A DNA stretch of 64,000 nt from a virus: IMG/VR virus record IMGVR_UViG_3300044684_000278, positions 1 to 64,000 of that record, one strand, 5' to 3'. A model generated the notes under the pieces. That model worked only from the letters and a program-made list of their open reading frames with translations. It did not search any database and was not told the origin of the DNA. Within the stretch, counting starts at the first letter, position 1; every line of letters begins with the position of its first letter. Shown here in pieces: positions 57,078 through 63,989 of the stretch. Both the position numbers and the translations under genes were made by a program.

Positions 57078-57365
57078 TTATTTTACCTGGAACACAGTGC
57101 CACCAATTCTTACAGAACGGAGGGTACGGGGATCCACGTTTTTGAATGATTTGGATTTGGTCTCCTTAACAGGGAGGTAACCAAGGTTGGTCAGGGTCTG
57201 ACCTTTGGCCACTTTACAGTTCATGGTGCGTTCCTCTTCATTTTTCTTCTGAAAAGTCACGGTCAGGAACCGGCCATTGGACTGGTATCTCATCAGGTCT
57301 ACCAGTGCAGTACGTGATACTTTTTGAATGCTTGGAGCAGCTTGCTCCATTTGTTTGGTTGCCAT
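57078..57365 (-). CDS. SH3 beta-barrel fold protein
   Basis: 95 residues. ALVDLMRYQSNGRFLTVTFQ, then LGYLPVKETKSKSFKNVDPR and TLRSVRIGGTVFQVK match a small phage protein usually labelled SH3 beta-barrel-containing. It is basic and probably binds nucleic acid. Role unknown. Confidence 0.6.
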   Translation of the reverse strand: MATKQMEQAAPSIQKVSRTALVDLMRYQSNGRFLTVTFQKKNEEERTMNCKVAKGQTLTNLGYLPVKETKSKSFKNVDPRTLRSVRIGGTVFQVK

Positions 57366-57398
57366 AAGGATTTGAATTATTGATTTTTACTTGGTTGA

Positions 57399-57701
57399 TT
57401 AGTCCTCATCATAGAGGATAGTGAACAACATTTTTTCTTCTAACTTTTCCAGCCCTGCATCCAGTTCACCGAAGATGCTATCCAGGCTGGACATTGACTC
57501 ATTATTGGCCCATTCCACACGGTATCCTTTTCCCAATTTTTCATTATACTTCTTGTCCCAGTCATCTATGTGATAAGTGTACTTGGTTCCGGCAGTACCT
57601 ACTTTTCCGTAGGTTGCCACGAACTGATTTCCACTAATCTCTTCCATTTCATAGAACTTATGACTGGAACCGTCCTTAAAAACGAGTCTTGCTTTTTTCA
57701 T
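57399..57701 (-). CDS. WGR-domain protein with shared C-terminal helix
   Basis: 100 residues. Residues ~3-65 fit a WGR domain, the nucleic-acid-binding module of poly(ADP-ribose) polymerases: FYEMEEISGNQFVATYGKVG, where YGKVGTAG takes the place of WGRIGxxG, then KYNEKLGKGYRVEW. The C-terminal SSLDSIFGELDAGLEKLEEK is the helix shared with the SH3/MIB-like family. It is separated by one base from the macro-domain gene, linking two ADP-ribose-associated modules. Confidence 0.72.
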   Translation of the reverse strand: MKKARLVFKDGSSHKFYEMEEISGNQFVATYGKVGTAGTKYTYHIDDWDKKYNEKLGKGYRVEWANNESMSSLDSIFGELDAGLEKLEEKMLFTILYDED

Positions 57702-57702
57702 T

Positions 57703-58191
57703 TTACTGCTTGTATATAACTACTGTGACATCACAGTACGGAGCCAGTTCCTTCTGGATGATCTCTTTGATCCGATTCCAATCCCCACCGGCAAGTCCGG
57801 CACCGATCTGTGGTAGCCCTACACGCTTTTGAAAATAGCGTGAGGCCAGCTTACGCATAACCAGGGTCAGTGCCTCATAGTCAATATCTCCCTTGGGATT
57901 GCCATAACCAAACTGGGTGTAGGCATTCACTACATCCAGGAAGGATGTCTTGGGAGAGCTTCGGGCATCCAGTACAAACCGCATGGCTTCTATCTGTCCT
58001 ATCTTATTTACGTCCCCTTTGTACTCCTTGGCTTCCATCGGATAGGTATCCGTAGCAAAGGCAGCTACCATCTGGGTAGCCAGTCCTTTTTTCTGTGTAC
58101 AGAAACAGTTGCAGCCATGGGCTATGGCATCAAAATGACCCTCCCTGGCCAGGGTTATGAGGTTTCCCTCTACTTCATTGTATGTCCCCAT
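57703..58191 (-). CDS. Macro-domain ADP-ribose hydrolase-like protein
   Basis: 162 residues. YNEVEGNLITLAREGHFDAI and the loop HGCNCFCTQKKGLATQ (residues 25-40) match the ADP-ribose-binding start of macro domains; VGLPQIGAGLAGGDWNRIKE near residue 130 is the second substrate loop. Such proteins bind or hydrolyse ADP-ribose derivatives such as ADP-ribose 1''-phosphate or ADP-ribosylated targets. In a phage it may counter host ADP-ribosylation or NAD-derived signalling. Confidence 0.85.
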   Translation of the reverse strand: MGTYNEVEGNLITLAREGHFDAIAHGCNCFCTQKKGLATQMVAAFATDTYPMEAKEYKGDVNKIGQIEAMRFVLDARSSPKTSFLDVVNAYTQFGYGNPKGDIDYEALTLVMRKLASRYFQKRVGLPQIGAGLAGGDWNRIKEIIQKELAPYCDVTVVIYKQ

Positions 58192-58233
58192 AGTGTAAGT
58201 TGTTCCGGTTGACCTCCACCGGAAGGATTAAGG

Positions 58234-59304
58234 TTAAAATACCAGTTTGTAGGTACGAAGCTGCTTCATGATCAGCTTGTTGTGTGGCACCTGCCATGGA
58301 TCTGATGGTTTGTTCTTCAGTTCCAGTACCATAATGCCTTCTTCCGGCTGGGTGATATTGCAGTCTGCAAAGACTACCCTTGTGGTGTAATCGAAAAGCG
58401 GACTTTCCATGTCATCCCACTGCTCATCTGTCCAGCCTTTAGGTTTACTTGGGTTATGACTCCTGGAAAACATGAAGCTTTCTGCATCACCCTGGATCTC
58501 CACATATTGCTGAAGCTGAATCTTCCCGTCAATCTCTTCAAAGAGCTCATACTTCTTTTTCTCACTTTCCAGGTTCAGGTGGGATCCGCATACCAGAGCG
58601 TCCTCGTTAAAGAGATTCATTTCTTTGATGAGGTTCACCAGCAGGTCAAACGTCTGCATGTTGATCTTCTTGAAGAACTGGTAGATGGACTCTCTGTGCT
58701 CTTTGTTGACCAGCATGTCATCAATCACTTCATCCATAGTGGCCTGATCCAGGTCTATGTAATCCTTACGGTATTTCACGCGGTTCAACCGGTTCATGAG
58801 AAAATTATTAATTCTCATCTCATTCACCGTAAGCAGGAAAATGAACCGGGTTGGATAGTTACCATCCATAAGCAACAGCAGATCATTGCTCTTCTCGTTG
58901 TTGGCATACACTTTTTCAAATTCATCAATGAAGATGATAGCATCCGGGAACTGGGTGATGTAATCAATAAAGTCACTACCAAAGAATGGTTCGGTGATCA
59001 TGATTACCGGTTTGTTTGCTTCTACACAGAACTTCTGTGCAGTAATAGTTTTACCAGAACCTTTCAGACCAGAGAGGATGATACCCATGTTTTTCTCAGA
59101 ATTCTCCTGGTATGATTTCAGCCAGCGGTGTACAATAGAGTGATCTCCATAGATCTTTTTAGGAAGCTTGAATGCTTCTTTCTTTACCAGGTAGTAGCCT
59201 TCTTTCGGGCTAAACTTGAGCATGTAGTTGCCTACCGGTAATTTGTCATGAGTGGCTGTTACGCTTGCTGTCGTGAAGACACCATTTGATTCAATGATTT
59301 TCAT
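58234..59304 (-). CDS. AAA ATPase, BCS1/CDC48-like single-domain type
   Basis: 356 residues from the ATG at 59304. Walker A is GLKGSGKT at residues 79-86 (GIILSGLKGSGKTITAQKF), Walker B is AIIFIDEFEKVY, and sensor 1 is FIFLLTVNEMRINNFLMNRL. The C-terminal ~130 residues are a helical lid plus a beta region. It is distinct from the two MoxR-type ATPases. Free-standing AAA proteins of this kind in phages are of unknown function; it stands between the macro-domain gene and the ParB-like gene. Confidence 0.78.
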   Translation of the reverse strand: MKIIESNGVFTTASVTATHDKLPVGNYMLKFSPKEGYYLVKKEAFKLPKKIYGDHSIVHRWLKSYQENSEKNMGIILSGLKGSGKTITAQKFCVEANKPVIMITEPFFGSDFIDYITQFPDAIIFIDEFEKVYANNEKSNDLLLLMDGNYPTRFIFLLTVNEMRINNFLMNRLNRVKYRKDYIDLDQATMDEVIDDMLVNKEHRESIYQFFKKINMQTFDLLVNLIKEMNLFNEDALVCGSHLNLESEKKKYELFEEIDGKIQLQQYVEIQGDAESFMFSRSHNPSKPKGWTDEQWDDMESPLFDYTTRVVFADCNITQPEEGIMVLELKNKPSDPWQVPHNKLIMKQLRTYKLVF

Positions 59305-59341
59305 ATAATTATCTGTACGGATTAAGTGGGGTGACAAAGCA

Positions 59342-59369
59342 ATAGCCGGTAGCGGTTACCACCGGCTAT
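59342..59369 (-). terminator. Perfect hairpin before the AAA gene
   Basis: ATAGCCGGT / ACCGGCTAT is a perfect 9-base stem with a 10-base loop in the gap before the AAA gene. The minus-strand T-run after it is weak (ATTGCTTTG), so it could be a terminator or a processing/attenuation hairpin. Confidence 0.55.
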
Positions 59370-59401
59370 AAATAGTTTAAATGATGGTTAGTGTTACAGG
59401 T

Positions 59402-60190
59402 TTAGAGGCTTACCTCTTTAGTCTGTTTTTTCTCTGCAGGTGCAGTGATAAAGTGAGCATACCGGGCAAAGAAATCCTTTACCTTCTGCTCATCTGTGCA
59501 TTCTGCAGCAATAGTTTGTTTCTGCTTTCCGATGTAACGGAGCATGACATTGTGGTCGTAGGCTTTGCCCAAAGATCTTACTGTGTTCACAAACTCCTGG
59601 ATGAAGTACTTTTGACAAGTCCTTCCCATCTCCGGCATGAGTTTCATCACTTCTGATGTCTGGGAAACCAATAGTTCAGCGGGGCCCTCATTCACAACGG
59701 TAAAGGTTCCGGTCTTCAGGGCTGAGTTGATACGGTGACCGAAGAAAAAGCCTGTATTGCTTAAGATACCTGCTGCTATGGTGATCTCTATATCATACTT
59801 GTTATAGATAACCATCAGCTTGCGGTAGTCCGGCTTGATACTGCTCCAGGCATGGATGTAATCATCCAGCTTCCAGGATTTGGAGCTTGAGTTTAAAAGA
59901 GCAATGGTCTTCACCAGGTCCTCATAATTACTGATGCCATGGATGGTCACGTAAGGAATATCTATACCCAGTGCCATACAAGCTTCATACTTGTGCTGAC
60001 CCTCTATGATATAGGTTTCCTTCTTTCCGGTAATAAAGCTCAGTTCTGCTACAATGATTGCCTGAAGCATTCCTATTTCAGAGATGGATTTTTTCAGCTT
60101 GGCAATGTGTGCAGGGGCTGTTTCACGGTTGATCCCAACTAACTTCTTGAAGCCCTTCTTGGAATCCTTTTTGAGAATTTGGATGTTCAT
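59402..60190 (-). CDS. ParB-like N-terminal domain protein
   Basis: 262 residues. TYIIEGQHKYEACMALGIDI (Glu63-Gly-Gln-His66) is the ParB/Srx nucleotide-binding motif in the phage form, preceded by HIAKLKKSISEIGMLQAIIV. A middle segment (DYIHAWSSIKPDYRKLMVIY) resembles the ParB helix-turn-helix region. The C-terminal part is helical and basic. Known phage ParB-like proteins range from partition-like DNA binders to nucleases; activity cannot be told. Confidence 0.8.
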   Translation of the reverse strand: MNIQILKKDSKKGFKKLVGINRETAPAHIAKLKKSISEIGMLQAIIVAELSFITGKKETYIIEGQHKYEACMALGIDIPYVTIHGISNYEDLVKTIALLNSSSKSWKLDDYIHAWSSIKPDYRKLMVIYNKYDIEITIAAGILSNTGFFFGHRINSALKTGTFTVVNEGPAELLVSQTSEVMKLMPEMGRTCQKYFIQEFVNTVRSLGKAYDHNVMLRYIGKQKQTIAAECTDEQKVKDFFARYAHFITAPAEKKQTKEVSL

Positions 60191-60198
60191 AGTTTATA

Positions 60199-60714
60199 CT
60201 AATTGTTACTTGTTTGCTTGTCTTTAAGCATTTGGATGAGCTCCTCCTTGGATTTACTCTTCAGGCTATCTTCAGCAGCAGCCTTCTCTCCGGTTACGGT
60301 CTCTTTCAGGGAGGTTTCCTTAATCTCTTCCTTAATCTTTGTCCTTAACAGTAACATGACTTCCGAAGGGATTTGTCTGGCAGAGGAATCACGGGTCACG
60401 AAATTGCCCACGGCTCCCCCAGCTATGATAATTAATGCATCCTTTTTAGAAGGAGTAATAGCCCATAAGATCCATAGAACAGTCATCATAGTAAAACAAA
60501 ACCAGAAGGTCCTGGAGGTATACTTTCTCCAAGTACGAGCTGATGTTTTATCGTCACTGGTACTGACTGAATCCACAGAAATAATAAATGTTACCCCATA
60601 AACAATTGCGGATATGATGCTGAAAGCCAGGAACCAGTTTGAAAAAATATCAAAAGTGTGCTTGGCACTATCTGCCATGGTCAGCCACCAGAATATTTTG
60701 TACCAGTTAGTCAT
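60199..60714 (-). CDS. Two-pass membrane protein
   Basis: 171 residues from the ATG at 60714 (MTNWYKIFWWLTMAD). Two membrane segments are clear (WFLAFSIISAIVYGVTFIIS and FWFCFTMMTVLWILWAI), then a hydrophobic patch ALIIIAGGAVGNFV and a long helical charged tail (LLLRTKIKEEIKETSLKETV; ELIQMLKDKQTS). Proteins with this layout recur in Bacteroidota phages; function is unknown and a holin-like or superinfection role is possible. Confidence 0.68.
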   Translation of the reverse strand: MTNWYKIFWWLTMADSAKHTFDIFSNWFLAFSIISAIVYGVTFIISVDSVSTSDDKTSARTWRKYTSRTFWFCFTMMTVLWILWAITPSKKDALIIIAGGAVGNFVTRDSSARQIPSEVMLLLRTKIKEEIKETSLKETVTGEKAAAEDSLKSKSKEELIQMLKDKQTSNN

Positions 60715-60988
60715 TGGGCAGTGCCTCCTTTCTGTCTTCCTTGTTAAGGGCCTTGTGAATGGCTTCTTCCATGGCAATGCAGTACTCAGTGGCATCAATA
60801 CAGGCCAGGAACAGAGCTACTATGCCTAAATCCATGGTGAGACCAGCTATCTTGTCACAGAGTTTTTCTATGAAATGGGTAGCAGTCCAATGCCATCCGT
60901 AAATAAATTGAAACAGGATTGTTTCAGCAATGTTGAAGTAGAGGCCCCACCTGACAAGCCAGGACCCTATTTTTAGTTTTTTCTTCAT
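60707..60988 (-). CDS. Small membrane-associated protein
   Basis: 93 residues: a basic N-terminus (MKKKLKIGSWLVRWGLYFNI) with a hydrophobic segment (IAETILFQFIYGW), a second hydrophobic stretch (LTMDLGIVALFLACIDATEY) and a charged end. It overlaps the next membrane protein gene by eight bases, so the two are probably co-translated partners. Confidence 0.58.
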   Translation of the reverse strand: MKKKLKIGSWLVRWGLYFNIAETILFQFIYGWHWTATHFIEKLCDKIAGLTMDLGIVALFLACIDATEYCIAMEEAIHKALNKEDRKEALPND

Positions 60989-61515
60989 GATACGGTTACT
61001 TGATTAAGTTCTTTCCACCGGGCAACGACAGACCTGCCAAGGTCCGTGTCCCACAGGACTGAATAATGAATATTGTCTTTTGCAGTATCCTGGTCTTTCT
61101 TACAGCACGCTTCCCTTCCCTGTTCCGGTTTAAGTCCCAGGTCATGCAGACCACAGAGGTTATCCTCTGTAAGCATGACACATTTTCCACTTGGATTCAG
61201 TGGAGCGTACCTGCCTCCGGTATGTTCGGACTTGTATTTCTTCTCCTCACCGGTTGCCCTGGCAATCATGGAGAGCATCATACTGAACATATCTGCCAGT
61301 TCACTATCTCCAAGACCCATATCTTCCGGGTAAATAGCCATGGTCAGCACATGTATATCATGCTTACCTTCTCCAATACCATGGTAGACATCACGCTGGA
61401 TGAGTCCTGCATATCCGGCATCCAGAAGCTTTGAAAATTCTTCCGGAGTACCCCAGCAGGGACGTTTATAACACATAGCTACTCCCTTAGAGCAGCCCGT
61501 ACAGGTAACTCCCAT
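60985..61515 (-). CDS. Cys-rich YkgJ-like metal-binding protein
   Basis: 176 residues with a cysteine pattern like the YkgJ family of zinc- or iron-chelating proteins: CTGCSKGVAMCYKRPCWG at the start, GKCVMLTEDNLCGLHDLGLK and REACCKKDQD later. An unknown centre lies between. Such proteins may carry a metal centre; their role is unknown. The start overlaps no neighbour, and its stop overlaps the next start. Confidence 0.62.
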   Translation of the reverse strand: MGVTCTGCSKGVAMCYKRPCWGTPEEFSKLLDAGYAGLIQRDVYHGIGEGKHDIHVLTMAIYPEDMGLGDSELADMFSMMLSMIARATGEEKKYKSEHTGGRYAPLNPSGKCVMLTEDNLCGLHDLGLKPEQGREACCKKDQDTAKDNIHYSVLWDTDLGRSVVARWKELNQVTVS

Positions 61516-61559
61516 TACATTTAATAAGTTTAACGGTAAGACTTACAAACCTGTGAGGT

Positions 61560-61820
61560 TTACTTCAGTATCACAGTGACACTGGTAGACCTCTGGTCCA
61601 ATTGTGATCGGGTTATGATACCGGCTGCTTTCAATTCCTTCAGCCAGCGTTTAATGGTTGAATGACCCGCATTCAGCTCATCAGATAGACGGTTGATACC
61701 TGGATTACAGGTGTTGGTGACGCTGTCTTTGTAACAGCATAATAGTGCATAGAGGCTTTTTGCTCCTGGAGACAAGGAAGGATCAGCCAATACTTCTTTA
61801 CTGACCTTGCCAAAACCCAT
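61560..61820 (-). CDS. Helix-turn-helix protein (HTH_36-like)
   Basis: 86 residues: VLADPSLSPGAKSLYALLCC, then GINRLSDELNAGHSTIKRWL and KELKAAGIITRSQL. This is the winged-helix pattern of the HTH_36 family often found at the start of replication initiators, here stand-alone. A small transcriptional regulator is plausible. Confidence 0.75.
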   Translation of the reverse strand: MGFGKVSKEVLADPSLSPGAKSLYALLCCYKDSVTNTCNPGINRLSDELNAGHSTIKRWLKELKAAGIITRSQLDQRSTSVTVILK

Positions 61821-61844
61821 AAAAGTGTGATTAAAATGGGTGAC

Positions 61845-62471
61845 CTATTGATCACCCATGTCTGGATCTTTTCCAAAAAGTTTTCCCAGCAGCTCATTGA
61901 GGTTGCCTTTGACACCGGACTTCTTCATACCCTGAATTTCAGAATCAATCTGGTCCATTTTGTCTTTGGGGCAAACCTTTTCTATGAACTTATCCCAGGT
62001 AAAATTGCTGTCCTTGATAGCTCTGATGGCCATTTGGATAGGAGCATACCGTGTTTTGGTAAACATATCCTCAATAACCATTCTCAGCCCTCTGACGAAT
62101 TTATCCTGAGCATCCTCTTCCTTCTTGTCTCCCTCGGGCTTCTTTTCGGATTTTTTGTTCTCCATTGCCTCAAGCTCTTCATAGAGCCCCAGCACTTCTG
62201 AACGGACATCCCTGAAGATCAATAGACAATAGGTCTGCTCTTCCGGGGTTCTCAGATGAGAAAAGGCCAGGTCAAGAGTGCCTGTTGCAGTGGTCAGCTC
62301 ATCCGGAGCCTCATCCGGGCTGTCATACAGGTCTTTAACCAGCATCCTGGCGGACAATGCCTCAAACAGGATGGCATTACTCACAAAGTTTCTCTGATAG
62401 AAAGAGAGACCCAGGGAATCTTCCCAGTTCTCTGCTTTGTGGTTCAATTTGGGTAGGATTAGCTTTTGCAT
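61845..62471 (-). CDS. Conserved helical protein of unknown function
   Basis: 208 residues, helical. LSFYQRNFVSNAILFEALSA, then LDLAFSHLRTPEEQTYCLLI, and an acidic/Lys-rich linker (KKSEKKPEGDKKEED) before a second helical part (FVRGLRMVIEDMFTKTRYAP). It is the first gene after a gap with two TGTAGA palindromes and thus probably an early, regulated gene. Function unknown. Confidence 0.58.
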   Translation of the reverse strand: MQKLILPKLNHKAENWEDSLGLSFYQRNFVSNAILFEALSARMLVKDLYDSPDEAPDELTTATGTLDLAFSHLRTPEEQTYCLLIFRDVRSEVLGLYEELEAMENKKSEKKPEGDKKEEDAQDKFVRGLRMVIEDMFTKTRYAPIQMAIRAIKDSNFTWDKFIEKVCPKDKMDQIDSEIQGMKKSGVKGNLNELLGKLFGKDPDMGDQ

Positions 62472-62504
62472 TTCTTTTAAAGATTGGGTAAAAATAATAA
62501 GATT

Positions 62505-62562
62505 CTGTAGAATACCAAAAAACTTCTACAGTTTAAACCTAAAAAATGTAGAGTGGTCTACA
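62505..62562 (-). promoter_or_regulatory. Double TGTAGA palindrome upstream of the 62471 gene
   Basis: Two inverted repeats in 58 bases: CTGTAGAA / TTCTACAG (62505-62512 and 62524-62531) and TGTAGA / TCTACA (62547-62552 and 62557-62562). On the minus strand ATTTTGTAGACC leads the set. No gene lies in 62472-62568. Strongest example in the window of paired half-sites. Confidence 0.55.
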
Positions 62563-62568
62563 AAATGG

Positions 62569-62904
62569 TCATTTCAGCTTTTCAGCTAATTGGTCAAGTG
62601 CTTTTTCCAGGTCTTCCATGGAAGGTGGATTCTCATAGTAGGACAGCTCATAGAGTCCTTTTTTCTCACTTATGTAGTAGCTGCAATAATCGTTGGTATC
62701 ATCCCATTTAACTAAGGCTACGTCAGTATTAATTTGTGTAAGAGTTCCTCTTGGTTTAAAACCGGTATACTTTTCTTCCCAGAGGCCACCTTTTCTTTTT
62801 CCCCAGTCAGGGCCGGGCATGACACGTAATCCGACCTTTGCGTTCAACGGGGTAATGGGTTCTCCGTGATATATTACCTTGTCACAGGATTTAGGAAAGT
62901 ACAT
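62569..62904 (-). CDS. MIB/HERC2-like domain protein with shared C-terminal helix
   Basis: 111 residues from the ATG at 62904. VGLRVMPGPDWGKRKGGLWE, LTQINTDVALVKWDDTNDYC and SYYISEKKGLYELSYYE follow the MIB/HERC2 pattern (GxRVxxGPDW ... V.W..G....YR.G..G.YDL). The C-terminal SMEDLEKALDQLAEKLK is the family helix. Last of a tandem run. Start preceded by GAAAGGAG. Function unknown. Confidence 0.68.
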   Translation of the reverse strand: MYFPKSCDKVIYHGEPITPLNAKVGLRVMPGPDWGKRKGGLWEEKYTGFKPRGTLTQINTDVALVKWDDTNDYCSYYISEKKGLYELSYYENPPSMEDLEKALDQLAEKLK

Positions 62905-63205
62905 ATAAACTCCTTTCAAATTTTTCTTCCAATTTATCAAGGGCTTCTGTGAATTCATCCAGGGATGGCATATCCTCAACATAATACAGGTCATAAGAAT
63001 CCTTAGCTCCTGCACGGTAATCATTATCTATACAGTTATCTTCCCATTCTACAGTGACCCAACCAATAGATCCATACCTTTCCAACTCTACCAGCTTACC
63101 TATACCGGTTTTATCACCATCCTGGTCGCCCCATTCCCAGTCTTTACCCCGTTTTACACGAGCTCCTTTTTTATAGTTTTCAACTGTTACCGGTATCTCC
63201 ATCAT
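62891..63205 (-). CDS. MIB/HERC2-like domain protein with shared C-terminal helix
   Basis: 104 residues. The clearest MIB/HERC2 match in the window: GARVKRGKDWEWGDQDGDK, GKLVELERYGSIGWVTVEWE and YRAGAKDSYDLYYVED. In animals this domain sits in the ubiquitin ligases Mindbomb and HERC2, where it mediates protein contacts. The C-terminus SLDEFTEALDKLEEKFER is the family helix. The start is preceded by AAAAGGAGGAA, a strong ribosome-binding site, and overlaps the upstream gene. Confidence 0.75.
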   Translation of the reverse strand: MMEIPVTVENYKKGARVKRGKDWEWGDQDGDKTGIGKLVELERYGSIGWVTVEWEDNCIDNDYRAGAKDSYDLYYVEDMPSLDEFTEALDKLEEKFERSLYVLS

Positions 63206-63497
63206 TCCTCCTTTTCAGCTGGGAAGCAAGCCTGTTCAGAGCAGCTTCAATATCCTTAAACTCTACTTCGGGGTAGATCAGAGGAATCTTTCCAGACTTT
63301 ATCTGGTACCCTGGCCATATCCCTTTGGCAAGCTGTGGAAATCCTTTCCATTTTACCTGGATGATTTCTGAGTACTTGTGGATCTCTACAATCCTGCCCT
63401 TTTTTACTCCCTTAAACCGGGAATCGTGAGGTCCCCAGTCAGGGCCTGGAATTACTATGTCTCCAATTTTGGCAGTATTAACGTTAACTGGTTTCAT
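63180..63497 (-). CDS. MIB/HERC2-like domain protein with shared C-terminal helix
   Basis: 105 residues. IGDIVIPGPDWGPHDSRFKG, GRIVEIHKYSEIIQVKWKG and PGYQIKSGKIPLIYPE keep the order of the MIB/HERC2 domain with a diverged C-terminal half. VEFKDIEAALNRLASQLKRR is the family helix. AAAGGA precedes its ATG, which lies inside the upstream gene. Confidence 0.68.
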   Translation of the reverse strand: MKPVNVNTAKIGDIVIPGPDWGPHDSRFKGVKKGRIVEIHKYSEIIQVKWKGFPQLAKGIWPGYQIKSGKIPLIYPEVEFKDIEAALNRLASQLKRRNDGDTGNS

Positions 63498-63798
63498 GAT
63501 TTATCCTTTCTTGCTTTTCAATGAGTTTCTCCACTTCCTGGAATAAGGTTGTTAAATCCTCTGTAGTTGAATCATAGACTGCCAGTTCGTATTTTCCCGC
63601 CGCTCCAATTCGGTAAGAATAGTTGAATCCTCCTGGTTTCCACCTCACATCAGCATACCATCCGGCAATGTCATCACATACTTCGGTAATAATACCATAC
63701 TGACTAACACCAACGTGATGATTCTCCGAATGATTCCAATCAGGGCCTTTGCAGACTTTCATGCCTACAAAAGCATTTTCATGCGTCACCTTTTCCAT
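63484..63798 (-). CDS. MIB/HERC2-like domain protein with shared C-terminal helix
   Basis: 104 residues. VGMKVCKGPDWNHSENHHVG, YGIITEVCDDIAGWYADVRW, SYRIGAAGKYELAVYD: a good MIB/HERC2 match including the YRxGAxGKYEL end. The C-terminal EDLTTLFQEVEKLIEKQERI is a looser version of the family helix. It overlaps both neighbours by about 13 bases. Confidence 0.7.
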   Translation of the reverse strand: MEKVTHENAFVGMKVCKGPDWNHSENHHVGVSQYGIITEVCDDIAGWYADVRWKPGGFNYSYRIGAAGKYELAVYDSTTEDLTTLFQEVEKLIEKQERINHETS

Positions 63799-63989
63799 AG
63801 AACTTTACTCATCAGATACAGTGTTTCTATAAATATCCTGGGGATACTCAGCAGGAACTTCTTGATCTTCCTGGGAAGACGTAGCAGCCAGGCTATCAGG
63901 TTACCATGCTTTTTACCCAGCATGATGTCTGCCTGGATCTGGTCCAGTCCATCCATGATCTGCTCAATGGTCTCCTGTTTCTTCTCCAC
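63786..63989 (-). CDS. Small membrane-associated protein, possibly partial
   Basis: 67 residues from a GTG at 63989; the frame stays open to the window edge, so the true start may lie outside. ETIEQIMDGLDQIQADIM at the N-terminus resembles the family helix, here at the opposite end. The rest is basic and hydrophobic (LIAWLLRLPRKIKKFLLSIP; FIETLYLMSKVLWKR), suggesting a membrane-bound or amphipathic protein. First of the visible tandem run; perhaps a membrane anchor for the others through helix pairing, which is speculative. Confidence 0.5.
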   Translation of the reverse strand: MEKKQETIEQIMDGLDQIQADIMLGKKHGNLIAWLLRLPRKIKKFLLSIPRIFIETLYLMSKVLWKR

